Assembly: GCF_947172395.1 (NCBI RefSeq) | Contig: NC_069092.1 | Coordinates: 8,973,418 to 9,037,417, forward strand | DNA length: 64,000 bases | Source of the DNA: Bicyclus anynana | Lineage: Eukaryota > Arthropoda > Insecta > Lepidoptera > Nymphalidae | Direction of reading: 5' to 3' | Shown: piece by piece, positions 52,436-63,530 of the stretch | Layout: each line of letters opens with the position of its first letter | How positions within the stretch are numbered: the stretch's first letter is position 1 | The notes under the pieces: generated by a model | Told to the model about the DNA's origin: nothing | Seen by the model: the letters and a program-made list of their open reading frames with translations, nothing else | The model's database searches: none | Translations under genes and position numbers: made by a program

Positions 52436-52615
52436 GAAAAAGAGGAAGAGACGAAAATAACTAATCTGATGATAAATTCCATACAACATTTGCTCGAAAG
52501 TGACAGATTAGTTTCACTTCAGACTCAACTTGACGTGGGTATCAAAATTTTCCCCGAGGTATCAAATGGAAGTAATCGCCGAGCAGAATATCAAAACCAG
52601 GATACAAAAGAATAG
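52436..52615 (+). CDS. Possible terminal exon of an unknown gene
   Basis: A pyrimidine-rich acceptor (TTGCAATTTTTATTCAG) is followed in phase 0 by 59 open codons, EKEEETKITNLMINSIQHLL to RAEYQNQDTKE, then TAG. AATAAA lies about 12 bases past the stop. The composition is protein-like (acidic, amphipathic), with no domain I know. No upstream exon with a matching phase was found, so this could be chance. Confidence 0.25.
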   Translation, partial: EKEEETKITNLMINSIQHLLESDRLVSLQTQLDVGIKIFPEVSNGSNRRAEYQNQDTKE

Positions 52616-52676
52616 TGCGAAGAAAATAAAATTGTTGATATTTATTTATACTCGGTATACGTACCTACTTATGCAA

Positions 52677-52845
52677 TGATGATGATGATGGTGATGATGA
52701 TGATTCCCCGTTTGAGACACGTGATATTTAATTTCTCAAAATGCACATAACTGAAAAGTTGGAGGTACATGCCCCAGACCAGATTCGAACCTACACCCTC
52801 CGAAAGGAAGGCAGTGGTCATATTCACTGGGCTATCACGAATAAT
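52677..52845 (-). repeat. SINE family A head joined to a (GAT)n microsatellite
   Basis: A GATGATGATGATGGTGATG run is directly followed by CCGTTTGAGACACGTGATAT through CACTGGGCTATCACGA. The usual middle and tail of the SINE are missing. Confidence 0.8.
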
Positions 52846-53335
52846 AAAGTTTTGAGCAAGAATTCAACTGAATAAAAAATAGAAATCATACCAAACTGAA
52901 TCATATAATAGTATTCCATGACATAAAACATCTTCAGTGAATAGTTTCTGAGAGACACTTCGGTTTACTAGAGCGAGTAGGGGCATAAATGATTTATGGT
53001 AAGCTAGCCGTGACGTAGATCCCGACCGTGATCAACGATATTTTGAATCGTATATTTTACAAGCTGCCTTACGCCAGACACGCACGGTTGCCTAGGCCTC
53101 CTAGGGTCTAACCTCAATATTATGTTACTCTTATCCTAGGAACCACAAGAGAAATTTGAATAAAAATAAAGAATTTCAAATCATTTATTAACACACACTT
53201 ACTTTGTAATAAACTTTAAACAAAATCAAAAACAAAAGAATTCTAACACATTAATAACTTTAAATGAATATCATACCACTATCTTTATAATAAAATTAAA
53301 AACAAAATAGGCAGATTGACTTTCCAAATGGGCCC
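52846..53335. other. No recognised feature
   Basis: No gene or shared repeat seen. Confidence 0.3.
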
Positions 53336-53339
53336 CATT

Positions 53340-53690
53340 ACACTAATTGTTTTTTATTTTAAAAAAATTTTATTTTTATTTTTTTTTGTGTATTCTAATT
53401 CTTGATTATTATTATTAATTTATTTGAATTGTTTATTTTAATTTATTTGACTTGGTTAATGTTAATTTATTCTTAATTTTTAATTTGAATTGAATTTATT
53501 ATTTTTAAATTATTTTGATTGTTTAATACTCATTTTGTAATTTTAGATTTATTGTTGTAATTATTATTTCTGATTGCTCGAGAAACGAATTGAGAAACTG
53601 TAATGTTTCTCTGGGCATATTTCATGTGTATAAATAAATAAATAAATTAATTAATTAATAAATAAATAAATAAAATAAATAAATTGTTGT
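53340..53690 (+). mobile_element. AT-rich LINE-like 3' end with (AAAT)n tail
   Basis: TTTCTCTGGGCATATTTCAT and GTGTATAAATAAATAAATAA resemble LINE ends with an AAAT-type tail. The upstream AT-rich stretch is only loosely assigned. Confidence 0.4.
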
Positions 53691-53927
53691 CGCTACACAA
53701 AAGTCGTGTCGAATGCAGCGCCTAGCAGCTTATATAAAGCCTTGCTTGCATTACCAGTACTAGTCATCCCTTCTCTTCCAATGTTAACTTATAATTAACT
53801 ATAAGTAAATTAACTAATAAATTACTATAAAAATTAACTATAAGTCTCACTATTCTTCCAATACTAAATATACAAGACTTTATAAGAAATGTCATTCAAA
53901 GTCCGACCATTCCTCTTATTTTTGTTA

Positions 53928-54045
53928 TTTATCATCAACAGCCTATTTTAATGGCACACTACAAGGCCTGGCCTGCCTCTTTATAAGAGAAAGGAAATGG
54001 AGCTTATAACTGCCACGCTGCTCCAATGAGGTTTGACGGATTTCG
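53928..54045 (-). repeat. SINE family D, 3' part
   Basis: ATCAACAGCCTATTTTAATG, GGAGCTTATAACTGCCACGC and GCTCCAATGAGG. Confidence 0.6.
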
Positions 54046-54204
54046 CTTTTGATTTGCGTTGTGTGTATTTCATAATTTTTAAGCTTTTACTTTAGAAGGA
54101 GTGCCAAGGCTTATTTTCATCCTCTGTTGATAGAAGCCGAAAGTTGACATCCCATTCTTTTACTATAGGTACTCGTAACTAGGGTAGATTCCAGACCTCC
54201 AAAG

Positions 54205-54270
54205 CGCAATAAAAAATATTTTTTATTGCGTAGGTATACTATTAAAAAATATTTTTTATAGTATACCTAC
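54205..54270. repeat. Two adjoining long palindromes
   Basis: 54205-54230 is a perfect 26-bp palindrome (left half CGCAATAAAAAAT). 54230-54270 is a 41-bp palindrome broken by one extra base (left half GTAGGTATACTATT). Both share the AAAAAATATTTTTTA core. Confidence 0.9.
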
Positions 54271-54965
54271 TTAAGAACTAAACTTTACGTTGCTATATGG
54301 ATTTAGCAACGCCTTCAAATCGATTAGTAGATAAAATATAGTACGACGTTATTTATTGTTTTTTAGTACCTATAGTTTGGGTTCAATAAATTCAATTGAC
54401 CTTTTTTTTCAAAAAAAGATTACTCTTTAGTTGATTCCCCCGGATGAAAATTCCCCTTTATTTTTTCTGAGCCCATGACTAGATTTATATCCAAAATTTC
54501 ATGCATTTCATGCAAGATTATAATATAATTTTCCAAATATTATAATGATCTTTTGCGTAATTAAAGTCTATCAAACAAACTAATCAATTCACTTTCACAT
54601 TTATAATATTAGTAAACGTAAACAAATTATGATACGTAACGTTCAACAAATAGTTCAAGCTAACTTAAGTGTAAATCTTCGTAGTTAAAGACAGTAAGTG
54701 GAAATAAGTTATGTATATAAACTCCAAACAAAGCTGTAGTGCATGAAATGAAGCAGTGTTCAGAGAAGTCGGTTATTACGCCACTAACATATAATTACAG
54801 TGCATATCAAAGTAATTAAGCCGTGAAATAGGTTTTCTGTATACGGACGTGCACTACGAAGCTATGCTGAAATTAAGAATAACTTATAAATATCTGTATT
54901 GCTTTTAAATTTTTAACGCCCGCCCCGACTTACGGTAATTATAGACCGATAGACTGCTGTAGCCA
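54271..54965. other. Mostly unrecognised; Helitron 5' end in reverse at about 54590-54615
   Basis: TTTCACATTTATAATATTAG is the reversed 5' end of a Helitron; the rest of that copy is too decayed to bound. Confidence 0.4.
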
Positions 54966-54969
54966 GAAT

Positions 54970-55250
54970 TTCTTTACAAGTTAGCCCTTGACTACAATCT
55001 CACCTGATGGTAAGTGATAATGCAATCTAAGATGGTAGCAGGCTAACTGGTTAGAAGGAGGATGAAAATCCCTTTCGGTTTCTCGTATCGGAACGCTAAA
55101 TCGCTTGGCGGTACGTCTTTGTCGGTAGGGTGGTAACTAGCCACGGCTGAAGCCACCCACCAGCCAGACCTGGACCAATTAAGAAAACTTCAATCGGTCC
55201 AGCCGGGGATCGAACCTAGGACCCTTGTAAGTCCACCGCGCGTGACAGTA
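54970..55250 (-). repeat. SINE family B, nearly full length
   Basis: TTCTTTACAAGTTAGCCCTT to GATCGAACCTAGGACC (box B) and CCACCGCGCG; the last bases of the head are lost. Confidence 0.9.
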
Positions 55251-55324
55251 GTACAGGCTAAGTCTCAGGCAATTATGGAATTTGGACCATGGTGGCCTTG
55301 GAAGGTATTACATTTTACATTTAA

Positions 55325-55485
55325 TTCTTTACAAGTTAGCCTTTGACTACAATCTCACCTAATGGTAAGTTAAGATGGAAGCGGACTAACTTGTTAGGGG
55401 AGGATGAAAATACAAACCACTTTCGGCTACACGAAATAGTACCGAAACGCTAAATAGCTTGGACGTACGTCTACGGCGATATTCT
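55325..55485 (-). repeat. SINE family B, second fragment
   Basis: TTCTTTACAAGTTAGCCTTT to GGACGTACGTCTACGGCG, ending before the head. Confidence 0.85.
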
Positions 55486-55855
55486 CTACAGGATATCATG
55501 AGAAATCATACCTCCAGTCGCCAGACCGTTAGCTTCGTGGCAACCCTTCACCTTTAAAATTATCTTTAAAAAATCGTTAATGTTGTTTATCGAAGGGCTA
55601 ATATTTAGACGGTTGAAGATCTGGGCCTCTCAAATCTGCTATCTTCCAAAGCCTAGGCTAGCTTCTACAGGCTCTAGGACCACCATATTATGGGTTTATT
55701 CCTAAGTATATAAATCTTTATGTAACAGACTACGGTACACACAAATCACGTGGCTTTCTTGTAATAAAAGAATTTTCAAAATGTTTTCAGTAGGTCAAGG
55801 TCACCCTCTACAACACCACAAACTTTACTTCAAATTGTTAGTATAGATATATCTA
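55486..55855. repeat. Dispersed repeat shared with about 18280, poorly bounded
   Basis: GATATCATGAGAAATCATAC, CTCCAGTCGCCAGACCG; the remainder is unassigned. Confidence 0.35.
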
Positions 55856-55858
55856 TAC

Positions 55859-56052
55859 TTCTATACTATTATTATAAAGCGGAAGAGTTTGTTTGTTTGA
55901 ACGCGCTAATCTCAGGAACTACTGGTCCGATTTGAAAAATTCTTTCAGTGTTAGATAGCCCGTTTATCGTGGAAGGCTATAGGCTATATATTATCTCCGA
56001 ATTCGTGCGGGAACGAGAGCCACGCAGGTGAAACCGCGCGGCGTCTACTAGT
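55859..56052 (+). mobile_element. Helitron type 2
   Basis: TCTATACTATTATTATAAAG to GCGCGGCGTCTACTAG before T. Confidence 0.88.
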
Positions 56053-56480
56053 ATTTTTATATAATTTACTTGAAGTTTAAGTCCTAACGAGAATGAGATA
56101 AGAAAGTGATTGCAGACACTTCGCAAAGTTATTATTCAGTCGTTTTCTGGAGAAAGGATAATTCATAAAAAGTTCAATGCTTGCTAAGCAAAAAATCTTT
56201 TTGTTAATTAGTCAAAAGTAAGCAGTCGCCACAAAAAGGCAGGTAAGCGGATTTTGCGTTTATCCCATTATTCTCCCCCTGATATCGTTCTTGCAAAAAG
56301 AAAATTGAAGATCGTTCACATTTTTAAATATAAAACATCAGTAACGTAATCTGATATTATACGAGTAAATCGTTAGTACTCTTTTACATAAACCTTTTTA
56401 AATAGATTTAACAGCGTCTCTTTAACAATACTATGATGTAAGTAAGTGAGACATAAATGTTGAAGGTAATACGGGGTCAA
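56053..56480. other. No recognised feature
   Basis: AT-rich sequence with no gene seen. Confidence 0.3.
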
Positions 56481-56481
56481 A

Positions 56482-56640
56482 CTTTTATCCCTCGACGCAA
56501 AAAGAGGGGTGTTATAAGTTTAACGTGTCTGTCTGTCTGTCTGTATGTGGCACCATAGCTTACGAACGGATGAAGCAATTGCAATTTAGTTTTTTTTTTG
56601 GATTAAAGGTGACTTATGTAACGTGACACTAACGATTGGC
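56482..56640 (+). repeat. Dispersed repeat G, truncated
   Basis: CCCTCGACGCAAAAAGAGGG, a GTCTGTCTGTCTGTCTG run and AAGGTGACTTATG. Confidence 0.75.
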
Positions 56641-56649
56641 CTTATCCAC

Positions 56650-56985
56650 AAATTTAAAGCGCTCAGCGAGCTATGGGCTATGTTATGAGTCTCTCTGAAG
56701 GATATAATCCCGAATGAAGAAATCTCGAAGGAGGAGAACGAAAATGATTGATATAGCTCAAAGGATTAGGCAAACTGAAGTGAAGGCAGTGGGCGGACCA
56801 TATGTCGTAGAACAGATGGCCGCTGGGGCAGACGTGTTCAGGATTGGAGATCACGCCCTCCAGCTAGATGGTCCGACTACATCAAGAAGGTAGTAGGAAG
56901 TGGCTGGATGAGGAAGGCGGAAGATCGTGTGTGGTGGCGCGCTCTCGGAAAGGCCTATGTCCAGCAGTGGATGAATACAGGCTGT

Positions 56986-57021
<36 letters not shown>
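56650..57021 (+). mobile_element. RTE-like LINE 3' coding end and (GAT)n tail
   Basis: Frames read IPNEEISRRRTKMIDIAQRI, then across shifts GWMRKAEDRVWWRALGKAYV and QQW, with a stop and 12 GAT units. This is the longest such end in the window but carries several frameshifts. Confidence 0.8.
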
Positions 57022-57022
<1 letters not shown>

Positions 57023-57109
57023 ATGTGTGAGCTGTTTACATCCAGTGCTTCCTAACTGAGCGACTTACCTCAGTGACCAGAGTGACCAGAGTTTGACAGA
57101 TGCATTAAC

Positions 57110-57195
57110 AGATAGTCCAATCAATCGGGCGGGCATCGAACCGATGATCTCGGTGTTAAGTCTAGCCCAGTCATGTAGCTATTGAGACTTGTTGT
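57110..57195 (-). repeat. tRNA-like SINE head (family E)
   Basis: GGGCATCGAACCGATGATC (box B) and CCCAGTCATGTAGCTATTG (box A) in reverse. Confidence 0.45.
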
Positions 57196-58065
57196 TTGTT
57201 TGTTTCTTTTTTGTCTACACAAAGTCTACACCATTGTGTTGAAATTATATCGAAAATATTAAAAATCAATCAAATCAATACATGAGATAATAAGACATTT
57301 ATTAATATTACCTCATGTAATTTAGCCACTACCAATCATTATTATAAAATTATTAATTATATTTTCTTTTGTATAGTATAGATGTATATAGTTGGTGGAG
57401 GCATTCCATCAACCATACACCAAAAATACCAAAAATACTTATAATAAATTATACTATCGTGAATATATAATGCCAATGAAATATACTTTACCTGTATGAA
57501 ACCGGTAAAACTATATTAAGGATTAGTAAAATTAGATTTGTACCCAATTTACAATAAAATTAATTGCCTCTCTTAGTAATTTTGCGTGTCGACCATGGTA
57601 TAAGCTTGAGTTACAGAACAATGCCTATTCGAGGCTTGAAATAAGAACTGTAAATTGCTCCGCTAACTAATGACCAATTCTTTTTTATTATAGTTTATTA
57701 TAATCTGATAAATAATTATTGGTCAACGGTGAAAATACAGCATTGTTACTCATGTCCCGTAAATAATGGATAAAACGCAAATGGTTGATACACCATCTTA
57801 ATATCTAATTGGAATAGTTTAAAAAATGCCTATGGTGTCCAAGTTATATTTTTTAATAATTTAAGCCGTAATGTTTAACAAAAACCAGATCTTTAAACTC
57901 TAATGAAGGAATTGGATCGCAATTTTTTGACCCGCGAATAAATAAATGACGCAGATGATTCTATGATGATACTTCATCTGATTGAAGTTATAAAACTATT
58001 GCTACTAAACAGAGAAAGATTTCGCAGGGCAAGCAAGAAAAAATATTATCCTTTATATTTAAACG
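57196..58065. other. No recognised feature
   Basis: AT-rich sequence. Confidence 0.35.
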
Positions 58066-58069
58066 CTTT

Positions 58070-58115
58070 TTTAACGTCCTTCAAAAAAAACTCTCGAGCG
58101 AATGAGACCTTATTC
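58070..58115 (+). mobile_element. Right end of the TAA-duplicating MITE
   Basis: TTTTTTAACGTCCTTCAAAA and CTCTCGAGCGAATGAG match the right end of 8078-8314; the left end is absent. Confidence 0.6.
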
Positions 58116-58495
58116 TTATTCTTACCCACTAAATCAAAGAGATATAATTTTAATATTTAGTTAAAACCAGCGCATCGTCTTTAGATTTCAATATAATCGG
58201 CAGAGTCAATGTTTGTCTGGACATTATTTCTTTAAAAGAAATTTCCAACAAAATATCTTTGAAAATAGATTGTAGTGTTTTCAGGCCACGATACACATTG
58301 CCCTGTCGATTCACTGAGCTCCTAGCGTCCGGAGAGAACCTTTCGAGACTGATCCTACATTTTATAAGATATTTCATATGATAAACCCTGCATGATCGCT
58401 ATTTTATAGCGGCACTTCAAGTCTCAAGGCTATCGCCGCTTTGCTACTTTGCTTTCCTTTCCAGAATTAAAAAATGTAATTTTATTCATTAAAGG
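58116..58495. other. No recognised feature
   Basis: A 75-codon minus-strand frame here has no supporting context. Confidence 0.3.
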
Positions 58496-58496
58496 G

Positions 58497-58735
58497 CTGG
58501 TTGCGTGGCATCGTGGGAAGTGACCCTGCTGTCTGGATTCACAGCCGTGGGTTCAATTCCCGCAATTGGAAAACATTTGTTTGATGAGCATGGGTGGTTT
58601 TCCAGTGTCTGGGTCGTACATTATTTAAGTATTTACATGTACTACCTAGTTACTAGTAGTATTTACTTTGGGGCTTTGTGATAGCTCAGCGAGATCAGAA
58701 ATGAGGAGATCCCCATTTTTTATTTAGATTTTGAA
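58497..58735 (+). repeat. SINE family F (tRNA-derived)
   Basis: A decayed box A near TGGCATCGTGGGAAGTG, box B GTGGGTTCAATTCCCGC, then AATTGGAAAACATTTG, TTTCCAGTGTCTGGG and ATTTAAGTATTTACATGT. This head and body are typical of a common lepidopteran SINE, from memory. Confidence 0.65.
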
Positions 58736-58775
58736 GAACCAAAGACACCGACATAGCTCAACGAGTCGAGAAGCT

Positions 58776-59016
58776 GAAGTGGCAATGAGCGGGGCAGTTC
58801 GAAGAGCCGATGGTCGTTGACGTCCCAAGGTGCTGGAATGGAGACCCCGCACTAGAAAGCGCAGTGTCTGTCGACCCTCCACCGGGTGGACTGACGACAT
58901 CAAGCTAGTCGCCGGGATTTGCTGAATGCAGGCGGCTCAGGATCATGATGTTTAGAAGTCCCTTCTTTGTCCTGCAGTGGACGTGTATTGGCTGATATGA
59001 TGATGATGATGAAGTA
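58776..59016 (+). mobile_element. RTE-like LINE 3' coding end
   Basis: Frames read VLEWRPRTRKRSV, GWTDDIKLVAGIC, MQAAQDHDV; then CTGCAGTGGACGTGTATTGG and GATGATGATGATG. Confidence 0.85.
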
Positions 59017-59285
59017 GTGATGAGCGTATTGTGTAAGTATAAGTATTAAGTATATTTATTAATTATACTTAAAAATATATGTAAATTGTCAATACACCGA
59101 AAACACAGACTACTCCAGAAAATATCCTTTCGTCTGTTTCCTGATTCTCATAATTTGACCAGGTATCTTTGACAACATTAAATAGACATATGTATCTCAG
59201 CTTAGACCACATCTACATTTACTAGAATCAGGAGAAATAGTGGTGAAACGCAAGCATTATTTACATAAAAAACCACTTTAGTTCA
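59017..59285. other. No recognised feature
   Basis: AT-rich sequence. Confidence 0.3.
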
Positions 59286-59385
59286 CATAACCCATATTCG
59301 GCTCAATGCTGAGCTCGAGTCTCCAATCTCCTCTCACAATGAGAGCGGTTAGGCCAATAGTCCACCACACTGACCCAATACGGTA
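59286..59385 (-). repeat. SINE family A, short 3' part
   Basis: AACCCATATTCGGCTCAATG to CACTGACCCAATACGG, with a small CTCCAAT duplication. Confidence 0.8.
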
Positions 59386-59419
59386 AAAACAACATTTAAT
59401 ATACTGAAACCCTTCTTAT

Positions 59420-59590
59420 CTAATCATCATCATCATATCAGCCGATGGACGTCCACTGCAGGACATAGGCCTTTTGTAGGGACTTCCAAACATCACGATA
59501 CTGAGCCGCCTGCATCCAGCGAATCCCTGCGACTCGCTTGATGTCGTCAGTCCACCTGGTGGGGGGTCGGCCAACACTGCGCTTACTAGT
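59420..59590 (-). mobile_element. RTE-like LINE 3' end, well preserved
   Basis: (CAT)n, CAGCCGATGGACGTCCACTG, CGATACTGAGCCGCCTGC, CTTGATGTCGTCAGTCCACC and GGTCGGCCAACACTGCGC. In reverse the end frame RWTDDIK...QWTSIG is intact. Confidence 0.9.
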
Positions 59591-59845
59591 TCTTATCTAA
59601 TGAATTGTCATATTTACAGCAGAACTAAGCCAAGGTTATTTAAACGTATCAAGTTCACAATTCGCTAATCTATAAGCCACACACGTATTACTTACTACGT
59701 GACTTTAAAGTTCTGAGTTAAAGCTCGTTTTAGTAAGTTAAGGCTCCTGAGAGAATTTAGTTTCTATAGTTACATTATGATATTATTTATATTAAGGAAA
59801 AGGAAATATATGCTCAGGTGTAATGTAAACTATATTTTATAACTA
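59591..59845. other. No recognised feature
   Basis: AT-rich sequence. Confidence 0.3.
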
Positions 59846-59993
59846 ACTAGCAGACGCCCGCGACTTCCTCCGGCTAGAATTCAGTTTTTCACAAAATCCG
59901 CGGGAACCATGGATTTTTCCGGGATGAAAAGTAGCCTATGTGTTAATCCAGAGTAAAATCTATTTCCATTCCAAATTTCAGCCAAATCGCTTC
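59846..59993 (-). mobile_element. Helitron type 1, 5' truncated
   Basis: CTAGCAGACGCCCGCGACTT to GCCAAATCGCTTCGAC; the TAATATTAGTAGGA end is missing. Confidence 0.85.
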
Positions 59994-60580
59994 GACACCG
60001 GTTTAGTACCGCCTTCAAACTGATCAGAACTATTAAAAATAATTATTATTTTTTTTATATTCAATTTGCTAGCTACATAATGTAGTAAAATAAACTATAT
60101 GATAATAAATTCCTATGTTTCGCTAATAATAATAAATGATAATGATTGTTGCTTAATCGAAAATACGTTTCGTAAATAATAAGAAAGATTGTATTACATA
60201 TGTAAACAAACAATCTCTCTGCAAATAATTGTACTTTCCTTCAAACAATGATAAAAGACGAAAAAGAGCAGATTAAACAATAGCTGAAATTCATTAACAT
60301 CGGTCCTTCCGAGACTTCGAGTTATGTACATAATAATTAAGTTTTATTAAGATACCGTCTCCGTAGAAGGACAAGGGCGACTTTACCTAATAAAATCGAT
60401 TTTCAATTACAAGAAATCCGCTTTTCGCCAACGTTTCACTGTTCAGTACTTAAACTTATTAAATAAAACGATAAGTATTTCCATCGGGTGATTCATATTG
60501 GAAGTAAATTAAAATGAAAGCTATCAAGAGGTTGGGCTGATCGAGTCGATTGTTTAATTATTAGGTGCAAACAGGTTTTG
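59994..60580. other. No recognised feature
   Basis: AT-rich sequence. Confidence 0.35.
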
Positions 60581-60584
60581 TAAG

Positions 60585-60806
60585 AGCCGTGATAGGCCAG
60601 TGGATATGACCTCTGCCTCCGATTCCGGAGGATGTGGGTTCGAATCCGGTCCAGGGCATGCACCTCCAACTTTACAGTTGTGTGCATTTTAAGAAATTAA
60701 ATATCACGTGTCTCAAACGGAAAACATCGTGAGGAAACCTGCATACCAGAGATTTTTTGTGATTCTCTACGTATGTGAAGTCTGCCAATCCGCATTGGGC
60801 CAGCCA
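60585..60806 (+). repeat. SINE family A, 3' truncated, both promoter boxes present
   Basis: GAGCCGTGATAGGCCAGTGG (box A), GTGGGTTCGAATCCGGTC (box B), then the body to AATCCGCATTGGGCCAGCC, where it breaks off. Confidence 0.9.
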
Positions 60807-61060
60807 GTCACTGACGATAAAGTAATCTCACATGCTTGCAGTAGCGATGTGCATGACATCATGTCGATCGCGACCAACACACGATCAGTTTTAACGCACG
60901 TCAAGCCGTTAGTGCTTAGTGCAACCCAAAGTTGCAGTGTGATTAAATAAATTAAAAAAAAAATCATTTAATACTGTACGGCCGCAATGTAACTAAGAAA
61001 CCTTAGTACAAATGTGTGATGGTGAATATTTTCTACATTTTTTTTCCAGTAATATAACAG
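60807..61060. other. No recognised feature
   Basis: Mixed composition; the overlapping 80- and 66-codon frames on opposite strands are unsupported. Confidence 0.3.
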
Positions 61061-61062
61061 AT

Positions 61063-61130
61063 TAGCTGACGCCGCGCGGTTTTACCCGCGTGGTTCCCGT
61101 TCCCATAGAAATACGGGGATATTATATGAC
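61063..61130 (-). mobile_element. Helitron type 2, 3' end only
   Basis: TTAGCTGACGCCGCGCGG to AATACGGGGATATTATATG in reverse. Confidence 0.75.
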
Positions 61131-61317
61131 TTCACCAGAGCCACTAAATCTATCTCCACGAGTCGCCAATTTATAAACTGAACCAGTACGTGACCACCGG
61201 AACCTTAGAGTCAGCTGGATAACTGTGGCCATTTTGAAAGAATTTACTATCACTTCATAAAAGTACTGAGCGCTGCATGAATGGGAATTCTCCGATTTTT
61301 AACAGCTTTATTTACGG

Positions 61318-61398
61318 ATTAGTAGGTGCCGCACGGTTTTACCCGCGTGGTTCCCGTTTCCGTAAGAGTACTGGGATAAAATTATAATATTAGTATAG
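61318..61398 (-). mobile_element. Helitron type 2 with internal deletion
   Basis: GGTGCCGCACGGTTTTACCC at the 3' end runs, after about 60 bp, directly into the 5' end TTATAATATTAGTATAGA. Both termini are kept and the body is gone. Confidence 0.75.
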
Positions 61399-61680
61399 AA
61401 GTAGATGAGGGTATAAATTTCTTAAGCCAGATTTCGTACCATTAGTTTTTCTGCAGATACATGTGCACACAAGTACATTTGACAACAGTACAAAGTAACT
61501 ACGTAAAAAAATTCAGTACATATCCATAAAAACGTCTTCAAATGTCTCTAATACTAAATATTTCAGATCACGAACGCTGTAATCCTGTCTGATTCAAACC
61601 GATCCTTTTCCCGTGCTCTCCTGAATGCATCCCCGCCGTGTCCTTAGGGAGCGATCGTATTCTTCATACCTTTTTTATTA
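61399..61680. other. No recognised feature
   Basis: No gene or repeat recognised. Confidence 0.3.
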
Positions 61681-61681
61681 T

Positions 61682-62069
61682 ATCCTACTAATATTATAAA
61701 CGCGAAAGTTTGTATGGATGTTTGGATGTTTGTTACTCTTTAACGCCGCTACTATTGAAGCGATTTAGCTGAAATTTTAATTGAAAATAGATTTTACTCT
61801 GGATTAACACATAGGCTACTTTTTATTCCGAAAAATCCATAGTTTCCGATTTTTTAGATTTGCGAAAACTGATGATTTTCATGATATGAATGTTTGTTAC
61901 TCTTTCACGCCTCAACTACTGAACCGAATTAGCTGAAATTTGGTATTAAGATATATTATAGCCTGGACTAACACATAGACTACTTTTTATCCCGGAAAAA
62001 TCCATGGTTCCCGAGGGATTTGTGAAAAACTAAATTCCACGCGGACGAAGTCGCGGGCGTCCGCTAGTT
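61682..62069 (+). mobile_element. Helitron type 1, long form with doubled body
   Basis: Starts ATCCTACTAATATTATAAAC and ends GTCGCGGGCGTCCGCTAG before T. The body appears twice (TGTTTGTTACTCTTTAACGC and TGTTTGTTACTCTTTCACGC; TAACACATAGGCTAC and TAACACATAGACTAC). Confidence 0.9.
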
Positions 62070-62995
62070 TATTATACATGATCCATTTTGGGATAGCAAC
62101 GGTTTGTTGGAATATCCAAGCATTTTATTTTCAAGTTTCAGCTTTTACTTGGTTAAATAGGTAATGTAATCAAGCTAACTGACCGCGCGCTGCATACTTT
62201 GATAACATCGGGGTGACCGAGCTCGCTAATGTATATTACGTTTTTGTGAAAAAAAAAGTTTTAAAAGTTGAGAATAATACCTAATTGTCATCGAATAACT
62301 GTTATTGTTATTTAATTTTGTCTCTCATTTATTTAATTTTACTTTTTTTTTAAATTAACAATGTTTATAAACTACAAAACACTATTAAAAAAATATAAAT
62401 AATCGATTCATACGTTACGGGGCATTTGAGTGCCCTAGCAACCAATGGTCAGAACTCTAGAGTGACGAGATACCTCCTCATAATATAAATGAAGAATCAT
62501 TGCCTTCTGTATCCAACCCCTAATACGATTAACGACAATTTTACCCTTAATATTTAAGAAAATTGGGGACTATAGAGGCAAGTCATAATACGTTGTTTTC
62601 CATGTAATATTAGTAGTTAAATTTCTACTACACTCAAATGTATATTAATGTTTGTTATACTATATTGTATTATAGTACATGAAGTAAGGTTAGTACAATC
62701 AAAAAAACAATTCCTAGCTGAATGAAGAACAATTTACTAACATAAATTGCAACGTGTCCTGACACTAGTCTCTTATCGTGCAATTTCTAACTTTCCCTAC
62801 TAGGTTAATCGGAATTTTTCGCGAAAACTTTTTCAATTGAATTTTTTTTAACTATTTTTAGAACCACTTCTGCTTACTATGAAATGCCACAAAAACGATC
62901 TAGGGAGATATAAATGCTAAATCTTGAATTCCATGATTAGATTTAGTGTTTTTACCAATTTTACCAATTAGTTAATAATTCCGTGTTAGCAGTGG
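62070..62995. other. No recognised feature
   Basis: AT-rich. CATAAATTGCAACGTGTCC near 62742 resembles CATAAATTGCAATGTTGCC near 63726, perhaps two old copies of one repeat. Confidence 0.3.
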
Positions 62996-62999
62996 GTAT

Positions 63000-63085
63000 G
63001 ATAATAGTCCAGCAAGTCAAGATCGAACCCACGACCTTTTGATGTTGAGTTTAGCTCCTGTACCGTGGAGCTATTGGTGGTCTTT
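63000..63085 (-). repeat. tRNA-like SINE head (family E)
   Basis: AAGATCGAACCCACGACC (box B) and GCTCCTGTACCGTGGAGC (box A region) in reverse. Confidence 0.45.
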
Positions 63086-63178
63086 AAAAATTTTAGTAAT
63101 AGCTGATAAATTACAAGGAACAACTAAAAAATTATCAAATCCCGGGCATCGTTATTTATAATATAAAATTAAAATTTT

Positions 63179-63530
63179 TGAAAACCCCCGAATGTCATGA
63201 AATTATTAATTACATTCTCGATCATGTCATCAATATTCTCTTTCAGTGCGCTTTGATTTGAGACCGCACTGGAGTATATTCGCAGACATTTGGTTGTCCT
63301 TCCCCTCTTTCACCCCCCACAACTTTTAAACGGCTCAATCGATTTTCATCAAAATATACCTTTAAGAAAGTCATAAGTATACCCATAAGTCACCTTTAAT
63401 ACAAAAAAAAACTAAATTAAAATCGCTTTATCCGTTAGGGGCTAAGGTGCCACAGAAAGACTGACATACACACAGACAGACAGATAAATACATCAAACTT
63501 ATAACACCCCCCCCTTTTTTGGGGGGGTTT
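63179..63530 (-). repeat. Dispersed repeat G, full copy
   Basis: The reverse of 2022-2375: GAAAACCCCCGAATGTCATG, ATAAGTCACCTTTAATAC, a CAGACAGACAG run and a C-run/G-run hairpin at 63507-63530. Confidence 0.75.
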
